The translations under genes were made by a program, and so were the position numbers. A DNA stretch of 64,000 nucleotides, taken from assembly GCF_000025625.1 (NCBI RefSeq), contig NC_013922.1, positions 3,162,001-3,226,000 of the forward strand, read 5' to 3'. The number at the start of each line of letters is the position of its first letter. Position 1 is the first letter of the stretch. The stretch is from Natrialba magadii ATCC 43099. Its GTDB lineage: Archaea > Halobacteriota > Halobacteria > Halobacteriales > Natrialbaceae. Positions 8,911 through 17,265 of the stretch are shown in pieces. The notes beneath the pieces were generated by a model that did not search any database, was not told where the DNA came from, and worked only from the letters and a program-made list of their open reading frames with translations.

Positions 8911-9117
8911 TGCGTCTCCCCGTTGCGTCCGATAAATAATAAATTTGTAGGTAGTTGCGTACAGGCTCCGTTCGGTCGACGCTCTCGTTCACTGGCGTTT
9001 CCTGGACTCTATTCGTTCTGATAGGCATTCTCTTTCACTCTGAACGGGGGCTGTGTGTTCCACTCAGCAAACACGTTCCCGAAACAGTAATTATGTCCCA
9101 GCGTGCACGTTGAGGAC

Positions 9118-9513
9118 ATGGCTAAAGATACCGTCAGGTACCCAGACGAGGTCGTCGATCAGATCGATGAACTCGTCGAAGACGGTATGTTCGAGAGCAA
9201 ATCCGAGTTCTATCGGTTCTCCGCGGAGTACGTCCTTACGCTGGTTGACTCCGACCACGACGTCAAGACGTTCAACTTCGACGAGATTAAATCCGAACTC
9301 GACATCAGCGAGGCTGACCACGCGAAGGCGCTCGGCACAGACGGCGGGACGTTCTTTTTGGATGCCGTCATCACGGTCCGGAAACAGGGACTGCGCGGCA
9401 ACTACGAGGCCGCAGAGCGCTTCATCGATTCGCACTACGAGCCGACCGATCAGGAGTGTATCATCCTCGAAGAACTGCTCGGAACGTACCGCGACGGGGC
9501 GAATAGCGCGTAA
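9118..9513 (+). CDS. Ribbon-helix-helix (CopG-like) regulator
   Basis: The N-terminal 45 residues fit an RHH DNA-binding domain: a short strand (DTVRYP), helix 1 (EVVDQIDELVEDG) and helix 2 after FESKSEFYRFSAEYVL. The remaining 85 residues form an acidic helical domain that could mediate ligand binding or oligomerisation. I prefer ATG 9118 over GTG 9103, because it starts directly at the ribbon strand and a TATA-like taattatg lies about 30 bases upstream. It faces away from cbiP, separated by 42 bases at their 3' ends. The architecture recalls the longer haloarchaeal RHH proteins such as CdrL, but no ftsZ gene is near, so I do not assign that name. Confidence 0.75.
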   Translation: MAKDTVRYPDEVVDQIDELVEDGMFESKSEFYRFSAEYVLTLVDSDHDVKTFNFDEIKSELDISEADHAKALGTDGGTFFLDAVITVRKQGLRGNYEAAERFIDSHYEPTDQECIILEELLGTYRDGANSA

Positions 9514-9555
9514 CCGACCACTTCAATTCTCGGCACCGACCGCTGGCTCGTCGCA

Positions 9556-11247
9556 CTACCCGTTTACCAGTCGTTCAACCACCTCCGCATCGACGTTCTC
9601 CCGGAGCAACGACGCCGCCCGGTCGAACGGCGACTGTCCCCTCTGCCCACCAGTTCGCGCTGTCTGCGCCCCAGTCGGGCTCGCCGGCGGCCACTCGAGT
9701 CCCCGCTCTCTCGCAACTGCCTCGAGAAACGCCGTCCGAACCCCCTCGTTGTCGAACAGCCCGTGGAGGTAGGTCCCGAGAACCAGTCCGTGTGCCGCGC
9801 TCGACTCGCCGAGCGGGCTGGCGACGGACTCGTGGTCGAGTATGCGCGTCCGCCCGGCGTGAATCTCGTAGCCCGATGCGGTGCCGGCTGCGCCGGCGAG
9901 CAAGGGGCTCGCCGCGCCGTCGACGGGGACCGTCGTCCGTTCGAGGTGTTTCGTCTCGTCGAAGCGGGTTTCGACGGGGAGGAGACCGAGACCCGGAACG
10001 GTGTCGCACTGGCTGGTGTCGGTGCTCTCGAGTGCGGCGTTCGTCAGCCGTTCGCCGAGAAGCTGGTAGCCGCCGCAGATGCCGACGATGGGACCGTCGA
10101 ACGAGCGCAGTGCGTCGGCGAAGCCCGCGGCGTGGAGCGCACGGCAGTCGTCGACGGTGTTCTTGGTACCGGGGATGACGACGGCGTCGGCGGTGGCGTC
10201 GAGGTCGATCTCGATCTCGGCGCTCGCGAACGAACCGCTGGACACCGCCTCTGCGTTGGCGTTCGTCCCCGAATCGTCGACCGGGAGATAGACCACCGTA
10301 ACACCCGGTTCTGCGGCGAGTGCCTCGAGATCGGTCGCGTTCGAAATCCGCGGGAGTCGCGGTACCGCGATCCGGAGGCGCTGCTCGTCGGGGACGCCAT
10401 CATCGCCGCCGCGTACCCCCCGTGAATCCGCACTCGGAAGGCCAACGCTGTCCTCCTCGGGCAATCCGGGATCGTCGTACGGCAGCACGCCCAGAATCGA
10501 CACGCCGGTTCGGGATTCGATCTCAGCGATGCCGGACTCGAGTAGCGACGGATCACCGCGGAACTTGGTGATGACCGCACCAACGACGCGCTCTCGGATA
10601 TCGTCGGGGAGGAGTTCGATCGTCCCGTAGAGGCTGGCGAACGCGCCGCCGCGTTCGATGTCGACGAGCAGAAGGATCTCTGCGTCGGCGAAGCGGGCCG
10701 TTTCGACGTTCGCGAGGTCCTGGTCGTGGAGGTTGATTTCGGCGATGCTGCCTGCGCCTTCGGCGACGATGACGTCGTGGTCAGCGGCAAGTCGCTGGTA
10801 GGACTGTGCGGCGGCGTCGCGGGCGTCGTCCCAGTATTCTTCGTAGTAGCTGCCTGCGGGGACGTGCTCGCGGGCCTCGCCCTGAACGATGAGCTGGCTC
10901 TCGCCGTCGCCGCGCGGTTTCAACAGGATGGGATTTACGTCAGTCGTCGGTGTGAGTCGGGCCGCACGGGCCTGGGTGAACTGCGAGACGCCGATTTCGC
11001 CCCACTGGTCGGCGGCTTTCATTGTTGCACCGTCTCCAGTCGGACGCGATTCCTGCCCCTTCACTTCGCCTTCTTTTCCATCTACGCCAGCCGCCCGCAC
11101 GACGACCCGCGCATTGTTGCTCATGTTCTGCGCCTTGAACGGCGCGACGGAGACACCATGGTCGGCGAGCAGGCGACAGAGGCCCGCGACGACGGTCGAT
11201 TTGCCGACGTGGCTGGCGGTTCCGGCGACGAGAAGCGTCCGCGTCAT
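9556..11247 (-). CDS. cbiP: Cobyric acid synthase
   Basis: Glutamine- and ATP-dependent amidase that amidates four side chains of adenosyl-cobyrinate a,c-diamide in cobalamin synthesis. The N-terminal half is a dethiobiotin-synthetase-like ATPase with [15 protein letters not shown] (P-loop) and [12 protein letters not shown]. The C-terminal half is a class I glutamine amidotransferase with [10 protein letters not shown], nucleophile Cys391, and a later YLHGLFDN histidine. At 563 residues it is longer than the usual ~480-510; the extra residues are acidic insertions (for example around 58-72 and 270-290). The cobalamin gene cobA is 4 kb to the right on the same strand but not contiguous. It appears to be transcribed alone. 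Confidence 0.93.
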   Translation of the reverse strand: MTRTLLVAGTASHVGKSTVVAGLCRLLADHGVSVAPFKAQNMSNNARVVVRAAGVDGKEGEVKGQESRPTGDGATMKAADQWGEIGVSQFTQARAARLTPTTDVNPILLKPRGDGESQLIVQGEAREHVPAGSYYEEYWDDARDAAAQSYQRLAADHDVIVAEGAGSIAEINLHDQDLANVETARFADAEILLLVDIERGGAFASLYGTIELLPDDIRERVVGAVITKFRGDPSLLESGIAEIESRTGVSILGVLPYDDPGLPEEDSVGLPSADSRGVRGGDDGVPDEQRLRIAVPRLPRISNATDLEALAAEPGVTVVYLPVDDSGTNANAEAVSSGSFASAEIEIDLDATADAVVIPGTKNTVDDCRALHAAGFADALRSFDGPIVGICGGYQLLGERLTNAALESTDTSQCDTVPGLGLLPVETRFDETKHLERTTVPVDGAASPLLAGAAGTASGYEIHAGRTRILDHESVASPLGESSAAHGLVLGTYLHGLFDNEGVRTAFLEAVARERGLEWPPASPTGAQTARTGGQRGQSPFDRAASLLRENVDAEVVERLVNG

Positions 11248-11378
11248 TCACACCCACGTGTTCTGGCGTGGGCTATCGGCCTGTCGATTCCGGCTTGGCT
11301 GCCAGTGCCAGCTAGCTTGCTGCCGGCATCGGCTGACCTGTCAGCACCGACTGGTTCGTCGTCTCCAACGAACAGCGT

Positions 11379-11639
11379 TTACTCGTCGTCCTCATCGTCG
11401 CTGTCGCTCTCCTCATCAGCACCGCTTTCCTCGCCGCTCCCACGAACCTCAAGCGTCTCCTCGCTCCCGAACACGACTTTCTCCTCGGGATGTGGTTCGA
11501 TGTGGCTCAGAATCTCGTGGGGAACGTAGCCGATATTGTACCCCTCCTCGTTGTGCAAGACGATTCCCTGATCGTACTCGCGAAAGTCGTAGCAGTTGAT
11601 CTCCTCGTACGCGTTACCGGGTTTGTAGACGACTTTCAT
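11379..11639 (-). CDS. Small haloarchaeal protein with acidic tail
   Basis: 86 residues. Residues 1-60 are well ordered: MKVVYKPGNAYEEINCYDF, then VLHNEEGYNIGYVPHEILSHIEP, predicted as a small beta-rich domain. Residues 65-86 are almost all Glu, Asp, Ser and Gly. I recognise the style as a conserved hypothetical of Halobacteria but cannot give a function. It lies between cbiP and the ABC-2 transporter genes, all leftward, with about 140 bases on either side, so it is probably independently transcribed. Confidence 0.7.
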   Translation of the reverse strand: MKVVYKPGNAYEEINCYDFREYDQGIVLHNEEGYNIGYVPHEILSHIEPHPEEKVVFGSEETLEVRGSGEESGADEESDSDDEDDE

Positions 11640-11777
11640 ATTTCTCCCCTCTCCGTCCGGCCGTTTTTCCGCACTCCTTGCAGGTGAAGGGTAGTTCCAG
11701 CTGTCCGATCGGTTCTCGTGTTGAGGGGACAGGATGCCGACGAAGCGCTGAATTGGTGCACACGAGGGTTGCTCGCC

Positions 11778-13352
11778 TCACCTGGTATCGCCGTGGCGAT
11801 ACTGCTCATCCCACTTCGGCCCCGCACGACTCGAGAGCACTGCGCCAATCGCGCCGAACCCGATACCGACCCCGGCAAGCGCGAGCGCGATTTCGGGCGT
11901 CGGTGGCACGACGACGAAGCCCGCGACCAGCGCCGGGACGAGCGCAACCGCGACGCCGACGGTGAACTGCCCGAACCGGACCGAATCGAAGAGGAACTCG
12001 TTCGGATCGAAGCCGGCGATGTAGACCGTGAGGCCGTAGTAGTACAACCCGAAGCCGGCGAGCAATAACGCGCCGACGAGCGCATCGATGAGCGCCGCCT
12101 CGAACCAGCGGACTGCGGCGAGGTAGGGCACGGCCACCGCCGGCGCACCGACGAGGACGAACGCCGTCCGCTTGGCACGGAAGACGTCGGCGATCGTCAC
12201 CGGATACGCGAGGTAGGACTCGAGTGCGTCGAACTGTGTGAGCCAGTTGTAGGTGGTGAACGCCGAGAGGCCGAGCACGCCGCCGAAGAAGATACCGGGG
12301 GCGGGTTCGATCCCGGTAATCTCGTGGACGACGCCGACGAGCGCAGCGACGAGCGCGAGCAGAATGCCGGCGGAGACGAACGGCTTCCAGACGCCGCCGG
12401 CGGAGCGCGAGAGGTCGAGTAGCGTCTTGACGACCAGCGGATCGTTCGCGCCGGTCGCGCCAGGGACGGTGTCGCCGAGGCTGCGAAGTCGCGCGAACTG
12501 GTCGGCCGTCGTTCGGGTCGGCTTCCCGTACGTCGGATCGTACACCGCGAGCGACGCGGTAGCAACGAGCGCAGTTGCACCCGCGAGCCCAGCGCCTGCA
12601 GAGAGCGACGCGGACTGTGGAACCACCAGCGTCTGAGCCGCCGTGAGCGTCGCTGAACCAGAGCCGAGGACACCGCTCGCGAGGGCAGCGACGGCGACGA
12701 GAGCCAGCAGCGACCACGTCGGGACGCCCCGCGTTCGCAACGCGATCAGCGCGACTGTCACGGTCATCCCGGCAGCGAAGACGAGCGAGAGCGAGAGCCA
12801 TAGCGCCGCAACGTCGATCGGCGTCGTCGCCGACAGACCCGCGAGGGGAATCGCCGCGGTCGCCATCGGCAGGACGAAGACGACGGCGTAGAACAGCGCG
12901 TCCTTCACGAGGAAGATACCGAGCAGTCGTCGCCGTGAGAGCGGGAGTGTCGCAGCCGTTCCAAGGACGAGCGAGAGGCCGCCGAAGACGTTCTCGAGCA
13001 TGCTCGAGCCCGCGAAGCCGGCGGTGCCGCTGTAGAGTCCGAAGCCGAGCGCGAGGACGTGGAGACCAAGCACGACCGTCGAGGCGGCGGTTCCCGTCTC
13101 TACGAGTGCAACCGTCGCGCCCGCGGCGAGCACGGCGATCAGCAGCGGGAAGGAGAGAAAGCGCCCGCCGCCGAACAGCTGGGTGTGCAGCCGCCACTCC
13201 TCGCGCAGCAGTGCGGCGAACAGCAGCCGGTTCGTCCCGTCGCCGACGAGGCTCGAGCCGCCGCGCTGAGGGCCGGTGCTATCTTGCTGGTAGCCGGAAC
13301 TCCCTCGCTGGCCCTGTGCAGGTGACGGCGTGTCAGTACCGGCCCCGCTCAT
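11778..13352 (-). CDS. ABC-2 type transporter permease
   Basis: A 524-residue membrane protein with about 10-12 hydrophobic segments in two groups (for example LSFPLLIAVLAAGATVALVE, VFVLPMATAAIPLAGL, TWSLLALVAVAALASGVLG, then a second half with IFFGGVLGLSAFTTYN and VGVAVALVPALVAGFVVV). The N-terminal 45 residues are hydrophilic. The gene begins 4 bases inside the ATPase gene (ATGA overlap), so the two are translationally coupled and together form one exporter. The substrate cannot be inferred: homologous pairs are annotated only as ABC-2 or gliding-motility/Cu-processing-like exporters. The hydrophilic segment at about 260-310 (TYGKPTRTTADQF) may be a cytoplasmic coupling loop. Confidence 0.85.
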   Translation of the reverse strand: MSGAGTDTPSPAQGQRGSSGYQQDSTGPQRGGSSLVGDGTNRLLFAALLREEWRLHTQLFGGGRFLSFPLLIAVLAAGATVALVETGTAASTVVLGLHVLALGFGLYSGTAGFAGSSMLENVFGGLSLVLGTAATLPLSRRRLLGIFLVKDALFYAVVFVLPMATAAIPLAGLSATTPIDVAALWLSLSLVFAAGMTVTVALIALRTRGVPTWSLLALVAVAALASGVLGSGSATLTAAQTLVVPQSASLSAGAGLAGATALVATASLAVYDPTYGKPTRTTADQFARLRSLGDTVPGATGANDPLVVKTLLDLSRSAGGVWKPFVSAGILLALVAALVGVVHEITGIEPAPGIFFGGVLGLSAFTTYNWLTQFDALESYLAYPVTIADVFRAKRTAFVLVGAPAVAVPYLAAVRWFEAALIDALVGALLLAGFGLYYYGLTVYIAGFDPNEFLFDSVRFGQFTVGVAVALVPALVAGFVVVPPTPEIALALAGVGIGFGAIGAVLSSRAGPKWDEQYRHGDTR

Positions 13353-14107
13353 GTCTGGATCGCGTCCCGCTCGAGTGACGGGAGATCACGCGCGTTCGCA
13401 TCGTCGACGTGGTCGAGGAACGTCTCGAGGAGGTCGTCGCTCGTCTCGTTCGCAACCGAGCGTTCGGTGACGATTTTGCCGTCGGCGACGATGCCGACGC
13501 GGGTGCAGATATCCGCCGCGACGTCGATGTTGTGCGTCGAGACGAAGACGGCGTTGTCCGCTGCGGCGTAGCTCGTGAGGAACTGCTTGACCTGCTCCTG
13601 GACGAGCGGGTCCAGATTCGCCAGTGGCTCGTCGATGAGCACCAGGTCGGGTTCGTGGAGGAACGCCTGGGCGATCATCACCTTCTGCTGCTGGCCCCGT
13701 GAGAGGTCGGTGTGGAGCGTCTCGAGTTTGCTCTCGAAGCCGAGCCGTTCGGCCCAGCGGTCGATGCCGTCCGCGACGACCGCCGCGTCGAGGTCGCGCA
13801 CGTCACCGACGAACTCGAGATACTCCCGTGGCGTGAGAAAGCTCGGCGGTGTCGCCTGTTCGGGGAGGATGCCGACGCGCGTTCGCGTTTCGATCGGCGC
13901 TGTCGTCGGATCGGTTCCGAGCACGTCGATTGTGCCCTCGTCGGGGACGATCTGACCGGTCAGCGAGCGGATCGTGGTCGTCTTCCCGGCACCGTTGGGG
14001 CCGAGAAAGCCGAACAGTTCCCCGCGCTCGACGTCGAAGGACATGCCGTCGACAGCCCGAACGTCGCCGTACGACTTGCGCAACTCGTCGACTCGAAGGA
14101 CTCCCAT
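13349..14107 (-). CDS. ABC transporter ATP-binding protein
   Basis: A canonical 252-residue ABC ATPase: Walker A GPNGAGKTTT near residue 38, the Q-loop region GILPEQATPPSFLTPREYL, signature LSRGQQQKV, Walker B DLVLIDEPLANLD and switch His in STHNID. The signature has Arg in place of the usual second Gly (LSRGQ), a common variant of this exporter subfamily. It powers the permease encoded by the next gene, with which it overlaps by 4 bases. The start ATG 14107 is the first one that precedes the LRVDELRKSYGDV strand. A divergent membrane-protein gene starts 168 bases away. Confidence 0.92.
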   Translation of the reverse strand: MGVLRVDELRKSYGDVRAVDGMSFDVERGELFGFLGPNGAGKTTTIRSLTGQIVPDEGTIDVLGTDPTTAPIETRTRVGILPEQATPPSFLTPREYLEFVGDVRDLDAAVVADGIDRWAERLGFESKLETLHTDLSRGQQQKVMIAQAFLHEPDLVLIDEPLANLDPLVQEQVKQFLTSYAAADNAVFVSTHNIDVAADICTRVGIVADGKIVTERSVANETSDDLLETFLDHVDDANARDLPSLERDAIQT

Positions 14108-14274
14108 CAGTATCAGCTGACCGATCGTTCACAGTGACTGGTAATAACTGTGCTGGCACCAGTTTCTGTCATACCGGTTTGGTTTTGTGCTATCGCTCCC
14201 AGGCGGGGATGTCCGAGTTTTGTACGCTGTAGGTAATCCCGAAAATACATGGTAATGCATACTATTCGTCATGT

Positions 14275-15027
14275 ATGACTGTTCGGTGGTCCATCCTCAC
14301 CCTCCTCCTTCTCGGGATCAGCCTCGCGTTCGTCGGCGTCGGGCTGTCTGACAGCGCCTATGCCTCACCGTACGAGGACCCGAGCGAGTACCCACACTAC
14401 ATCGCACCCGAATCGACGGCAACGTTCGAAACGCACGTCGACGACGCTAACCGGGACGAACCGATTCCCGTCGACGAGTTCTCCCCACTGGCCCAGGAGT
14501 TCATCGAACGGACACTCGAGGAAGGGACCAACAGCGGGGCAACACAGGGGGAGGTTCCCTACTGGGAACCGAACGTCTGTACGGATGTCGTGATCTACTG
14601 CGCCGACGGCTACGAAGCGCCCCCATCCTCGTTCGAGTATCACGACGCCGAAAATGGGGCGGTTCTGTTCGAAGACGGCGACGAAGTGTTCCTCTTGCTG
14701 ACGTACGACGCGTCACAGGACTCCGGAACACCGTGGCACTTCGATGACTGGTTCGAGGGTGTCGTTCCAGCGCTGACGCTGTTTCTTCCGGCGCTCGGTC
14801 TCGGCGCGTTCGCTGTGAAGACACAGCCCTCGACGCGAACGACCGTCCGTGTCTCCGGGTTCGGAATCGCTCTCCTACTGCTGGCTCTCGGGACGCCGTA
14901 TTTCGTCATGGCCGGTGTGAGCCGGACAGTCCTCGTTTTCGTTGGAATCCTCGGTTCGGCCGTCTTCCTCGCATTCCTCGGACAGCTCGTTCGTCGCTCT
15001 GCTGGCTCGAGTCCGACTAGCGCGTGA
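14275..15027 (+). CDS. Membrane protein with an extracytoplasmic domain
   Basis: 250 residues. Residues 6-30 are a signal or first membrane helix (WSILTLLLLGISLAFVGVGL). About 30-155 is an acidic extracytoplasmic domain containing a cysteine pair in NVCTDVVIYCADGY that could form a disulphide. Three membrane helices follow: VPALTLFLPALGLGAFAV, VSGFGIALLLLALGTPYF and VFVGILGSAVFLAFL. The protein ends in a short basic tail. It is the type of haloarchaeal protein annotated only as hypothetical. The upstream AT-rich region (aatacatggtaatgcatact) may hold the promoter. It converges on cobA. Confidence 0.72.
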   Translation: MTVRWSILTLLLLGISLAFVGVGLSDSAYASPYEDPSEYPHYIAPESTATFETHVDDANRDEPIPVDEFSPLAQEFIERTLEEGTNSGATQGEVPYWEPNVCTDVVIYCADGYEAPPSSFEYHDAENGAVLFEDGDEVFLLLTYDASQDSGTPWHFDDWFEGVVPALTLFLPALGLGAFAVKTQPSTRTTVRVSGFGIALLLLALGTPYFVMAGVSRTVLVFVGILGSAVFLAFLGQLVRRSAGSSPTSA

Positions 15028-15047
15028 GGTGCACACCGACGATTCAG

Positions 15048-15767
15048 CTAGAATTCCGTCCCGCGACGAGCCCGCTGCCCAGCCTCGATTGGATGCTTCT
15101 GCTTGCGAACGTTCGTCATCAGATCCACCCGCTCCGCCAGATACGTCGGCTCCTCGTGACCGCCGGAGAGGACCAACTCGAGTCCGTCTGGTTTCGCATC
15201 CAGTAGCTCGTGCACGTCGGCTTCACTGATCAGGCCGCGCTCGGCGGCGTAGAGCACCTCGTCCAGAATCAGCATGTGGACGCCGTCGGCCGGGTCGCCC
15301 TCGAGTGCGAGCGGCGCGCTGAGGTCGGCCTCGGCCGCCGCGTCGATGACCTCGCGGGCGCGCTCAAGTCCGGCCTGTGCTTCGGCCTCGTGCTGGGCTT
15401 CGTCGCTGCCGTCGGCCATCCCGTGCCAGCCGTAGTGGCCCAGATTCTCGTAGCTGATCCCCGGCAGGGCGTCGATCGCGTTGTACTCGCCGCGGACGGC
15501 GTCGACGCTCGACGCGCCGCCCTTCATGAACTGGAGGACGTGCACGCGGTAGCCGTGGCCCGCAGCGCGCATCCCCATCCCGAGCGTCGCCGTCGTCTTC
15601 CCCTTGCCGTCGCCCCACCAGACCTGCACGAGTCCGAACTCCTCGGGGGCGTCGGCCTCGATCCGCTCGGCTTCGGGCGTCCGTCCCTGGCCAGGGGTGT
15701 TCTCGAGTACCGATTCGCTTGGCGGCTGCTCCTCGCTCATAGCCCAGTCGTCGGCGTGGGTGTACAT
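15048..15767 (-). CDS. cobA: Cob(I)yrinic acid a,c-diamide adenosyltransferase
   Basis: Adenosylates cob(I)alamin precursors using ATP (BtuR/CobO/CobA family). The P-loop is WGDGKGKTTATLGMGMRAAG near residues 51-70. Other family segments are HVLQFMKGG, EVIDAA, MLILDEVLYAAERGLI and ELVLSGGHEEP with DLMTNVRKQKHP near the C terminus. The 45-residue N-terminal extension is acidic. The first ATG (15767) gives MYTHADDWAM; a second ATG at 15740 gives MSEEQPPS, which looks more like a haloarchaeal N terminus, so the start may lie there. It works with cbiP in cobalamin synthesis or salvage, but the two are not one operon. Confidence 0.92.
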   Translation of the reverse strand: MYTHADDWAMSEEQPPSESVLENTPGQGRTPEAERIEADAPEEFGLVQVWWGDGKGKTTATLGMGMRAAGHGYRVHVLQFMKGGASSVDAVRGEYNAIDALPGISYENLGHYGWHGMADGSDEAQHEAEAQAGLERAREVIDAAAEADLSAPLALEGDPADGVHMLILDEVLYAAERGLISEADVHELLDAKPDGLELVLSGGHEEPTYLAERVDLMTNVRKQKHPIEAGQRARRGTEF

Positions 15768-15890
15768 GTAGTTACTCCTCGCCGGGCATCGTTCGAATTC
15801 CCAGTTTCCAGCGGTTTGGGTTCTAGCGGCTCGATCTTGGCCATCTGAAACGTTGCGGGCGAGAGTAGAAGGGTGAGCGTAACCAGTGCG

Positions 15891-16649
15891 TTACTGGGAG
15901 AGGTAGCCGCCTTCAACGGGGAGCGTCACACCAGTAACGCGCGAGGAGAGATCCGAGCCGAGGAAGAGTACGGCGTTCGCGATTTCCTCGGGCTCTGCGA
16001 GACCTGGCATCGGTTCGGTTTCCTCGAACTGTTCTTCCATCTCGGGGTGTTCCTCGATCGTTCGCTCGATCATCTCGGTGCGGACGATACCGGGTGCGAC
16101 TGCGTTCGCGCGGATGCCCTCCTCTGCGTACTCGATGGCCGCGTACCGGGTGAGCTGGCCGACTGCGGCCTTCGCCGCACCGTAGCCGCTGTACTGGGGC
16201 ACGGCGACCTCGCCGCCGATCGAGGAGGCGCTGATGATCGAGCCGCCGCCGTCCTCGAGCATCGCCTTGATGCCGTACTTCATCCCGTACCAGACGCCCT
16301 TGAGGTTGACGTCGATAACCTGCTCGAAGGCGTCGTTCTCGTAGTCGTCGAGTCGTGCGACTGGCCCCTCGATGGCGGCGTTGTTGAACAGCACGTCGAG
16401 ACCGCCGTACTCGTCGACGGCGGTGTCGACCATCACCTGGGCATCGTCGAGGTCCGAAACATCCGTCTCGACAAACGTCGCTTCGCCACCATCGTCCGTG
16501 ATCGTCTCGACGGTCGCTCGTCCGCCCTCAGCGTCCACGTCTGCGACGACGACCGACGCGCCGTGGTCGGCGAACGTCGTCGCCGTCGTTCGTCCGATGC
16601 CGGAGCCAGCGCCTGTGATGACTGCAACGCGGTCGTCAACGAGAGTCAT
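15891..16649 (-). CDS. SDR-family oxidoreductase
   Basis: A classical short-chain dehydrogenase/reductase of normal length (252). The cofactor site is TGAGSGIG near residue 12, followed by VVVADVD; an Asp after the second strand favours NAD(H). Later motifs are NNAA, the catalytic SASSIGG serine, and YGAAKAA with the Tyr-x3-Lys pair, then a PG motif (VAPGIVRTEM). The sequence resembles the FabG/glucose-1-dehydrogenase/3-hydroxyacyl branch, but the substrate cannot be fixed from sequence. It is transcribed leftward, divergent from the STAS-like gene. A perfect inverted repeat (16690-16709) 40 bases upstream of the start is a possible operator. Confidence 0.9.
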   Translation of the reverse strand: MTLVDDRVAVITGAGSGIGRTTATTFADHGASVVVADVDAEGGRATVETITDDGGEATFVETDVSDLDDAQVMVDTAVDEYGGLDVLFNNAAIEGPVARLDDYENDAFEQVIDVNLKGVWYGMKYGIKAMLEDGGGSIISASSIGGEVAVPQYSGYGAAKAAVGQLTRYAAIEYAEEGIRANAVAPGIVRTEMIERTIEEHPEMEEQFEETEPMPGLAEPEEIANAVLFLGSDLSSRVTGVTLPVEGGYLSQ

Positions 16650-16689
16650 GAGTTATTAATTCACACTATCGATAGATAGATGTTTGGTG

Positions 16690-16709
16690 TGTCGTGGTAA
16701 TCCACGACA
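16690..16709. promoter_or_regulatory. Inverted repeat upstream of the SDR gene, possible operator
   Basis: TGTCGTGG, spacer TAAT, CCACGACA: a perfect 8-base inverted repeat, 41-60 bases before the start codon of the leftward SDR gene. This is where a repressor or activator site would be expected relative to its promoter. The binding protein is unknown. Confidence 0.4.
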
Positions 16710-16783
16710 ATACGCTCTACAGTCACCCAGGGACCAAGATACAGGTTCACATTCAATTACCACTTCTATTATGTTTGGCGAGA

Positions 16784-16794
16784 ATATTTATTTA
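16784..16794 (+). promoter_or_regulatory. TATA box of the STAS-like gene
   Basis: The AT-rich atatttattta is centred 29 bases before ATG 16818. The spacing predicts transcription starting at or just before this ATG (leaderless) and supports it over ATG 16797. Confidence 0.55.
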
Positions 16795-16817
16795 GAATGT
16801 TCATAATTACTTCTGTA

Positions 16818-17207
16818 ATGGCATACTACGACCGCGATCATCTGACGATCGAGTGGGACAACGATCTCGAGACTGTCCTCATGAACTGGCAGGCATTCGC
16901 GAAAGGTGATGACTACCGGGACGGCCTCGATGCCGGCCTCGACCTCGCGATCGAGCACGGTGCGGAAAACTGGCTCGCCGACCTCCGGGATCTGGGGACA
17001 GTCACCCAGGACGACCGCGACTGGACCCACGACGACTGGCACCCGCGCGCGTTCGAGTCCTCGCTCCAGAACATGGCGATCGTCCAGCCTGCAAGCGTCG
17101 TCAGCAACATGTCCGTCGAGGAGATGGTAACCGAAGTCGGCGAGAACACGACATCACGTATCTTCGATAATCGAGACGACGCACGCGAGTGGCTGCGTAA
17201 CCAGTAA
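16818..17207 (+). CDS. STAS/SpoIIAA-like single-domain protein
   Basis: About 129 residues with the pattern of stand-alone STAS/SEC14-like proteins: a first strand (LTIEWDNDLETVLMNWQAFAKG), a helix (YRDGLDAGLDLAIEHGAENW), the core strand LADLRDLG, the DWTHDDWHPRAFESSLQNMAIVQP segment and a C-terminal IFDNRDDAREWLRNQ helix. Proteins of this type are cytoplasmic and of unknown or regulatory function. The ATG at 16818 is chosen because it starts just before the first strand and has a TATA-like sequence 29 bases upstream; the upstream ATG 16797 would add seven hydrophobic residues. Family assignment is by pattern only. Confidence 0.68.
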   Translation: MAYYDRDHLTIEWDNDLETVLMNWQAFAKGDDYRDGLDAGLDLAIEHGAENWLADLRDLGTVTQDDRDWTHDDWHPRAFESSLQNMAIVQPASVVSNMSVEEMVTEVGENTTSRIFDNRDDAREWLRNQ

Positions 17208-17265
17208 CCAGTAACCAGTAATCCAGGTCTTCGGGGACAAGGGTGTCCGACCACGTACTCACTCC

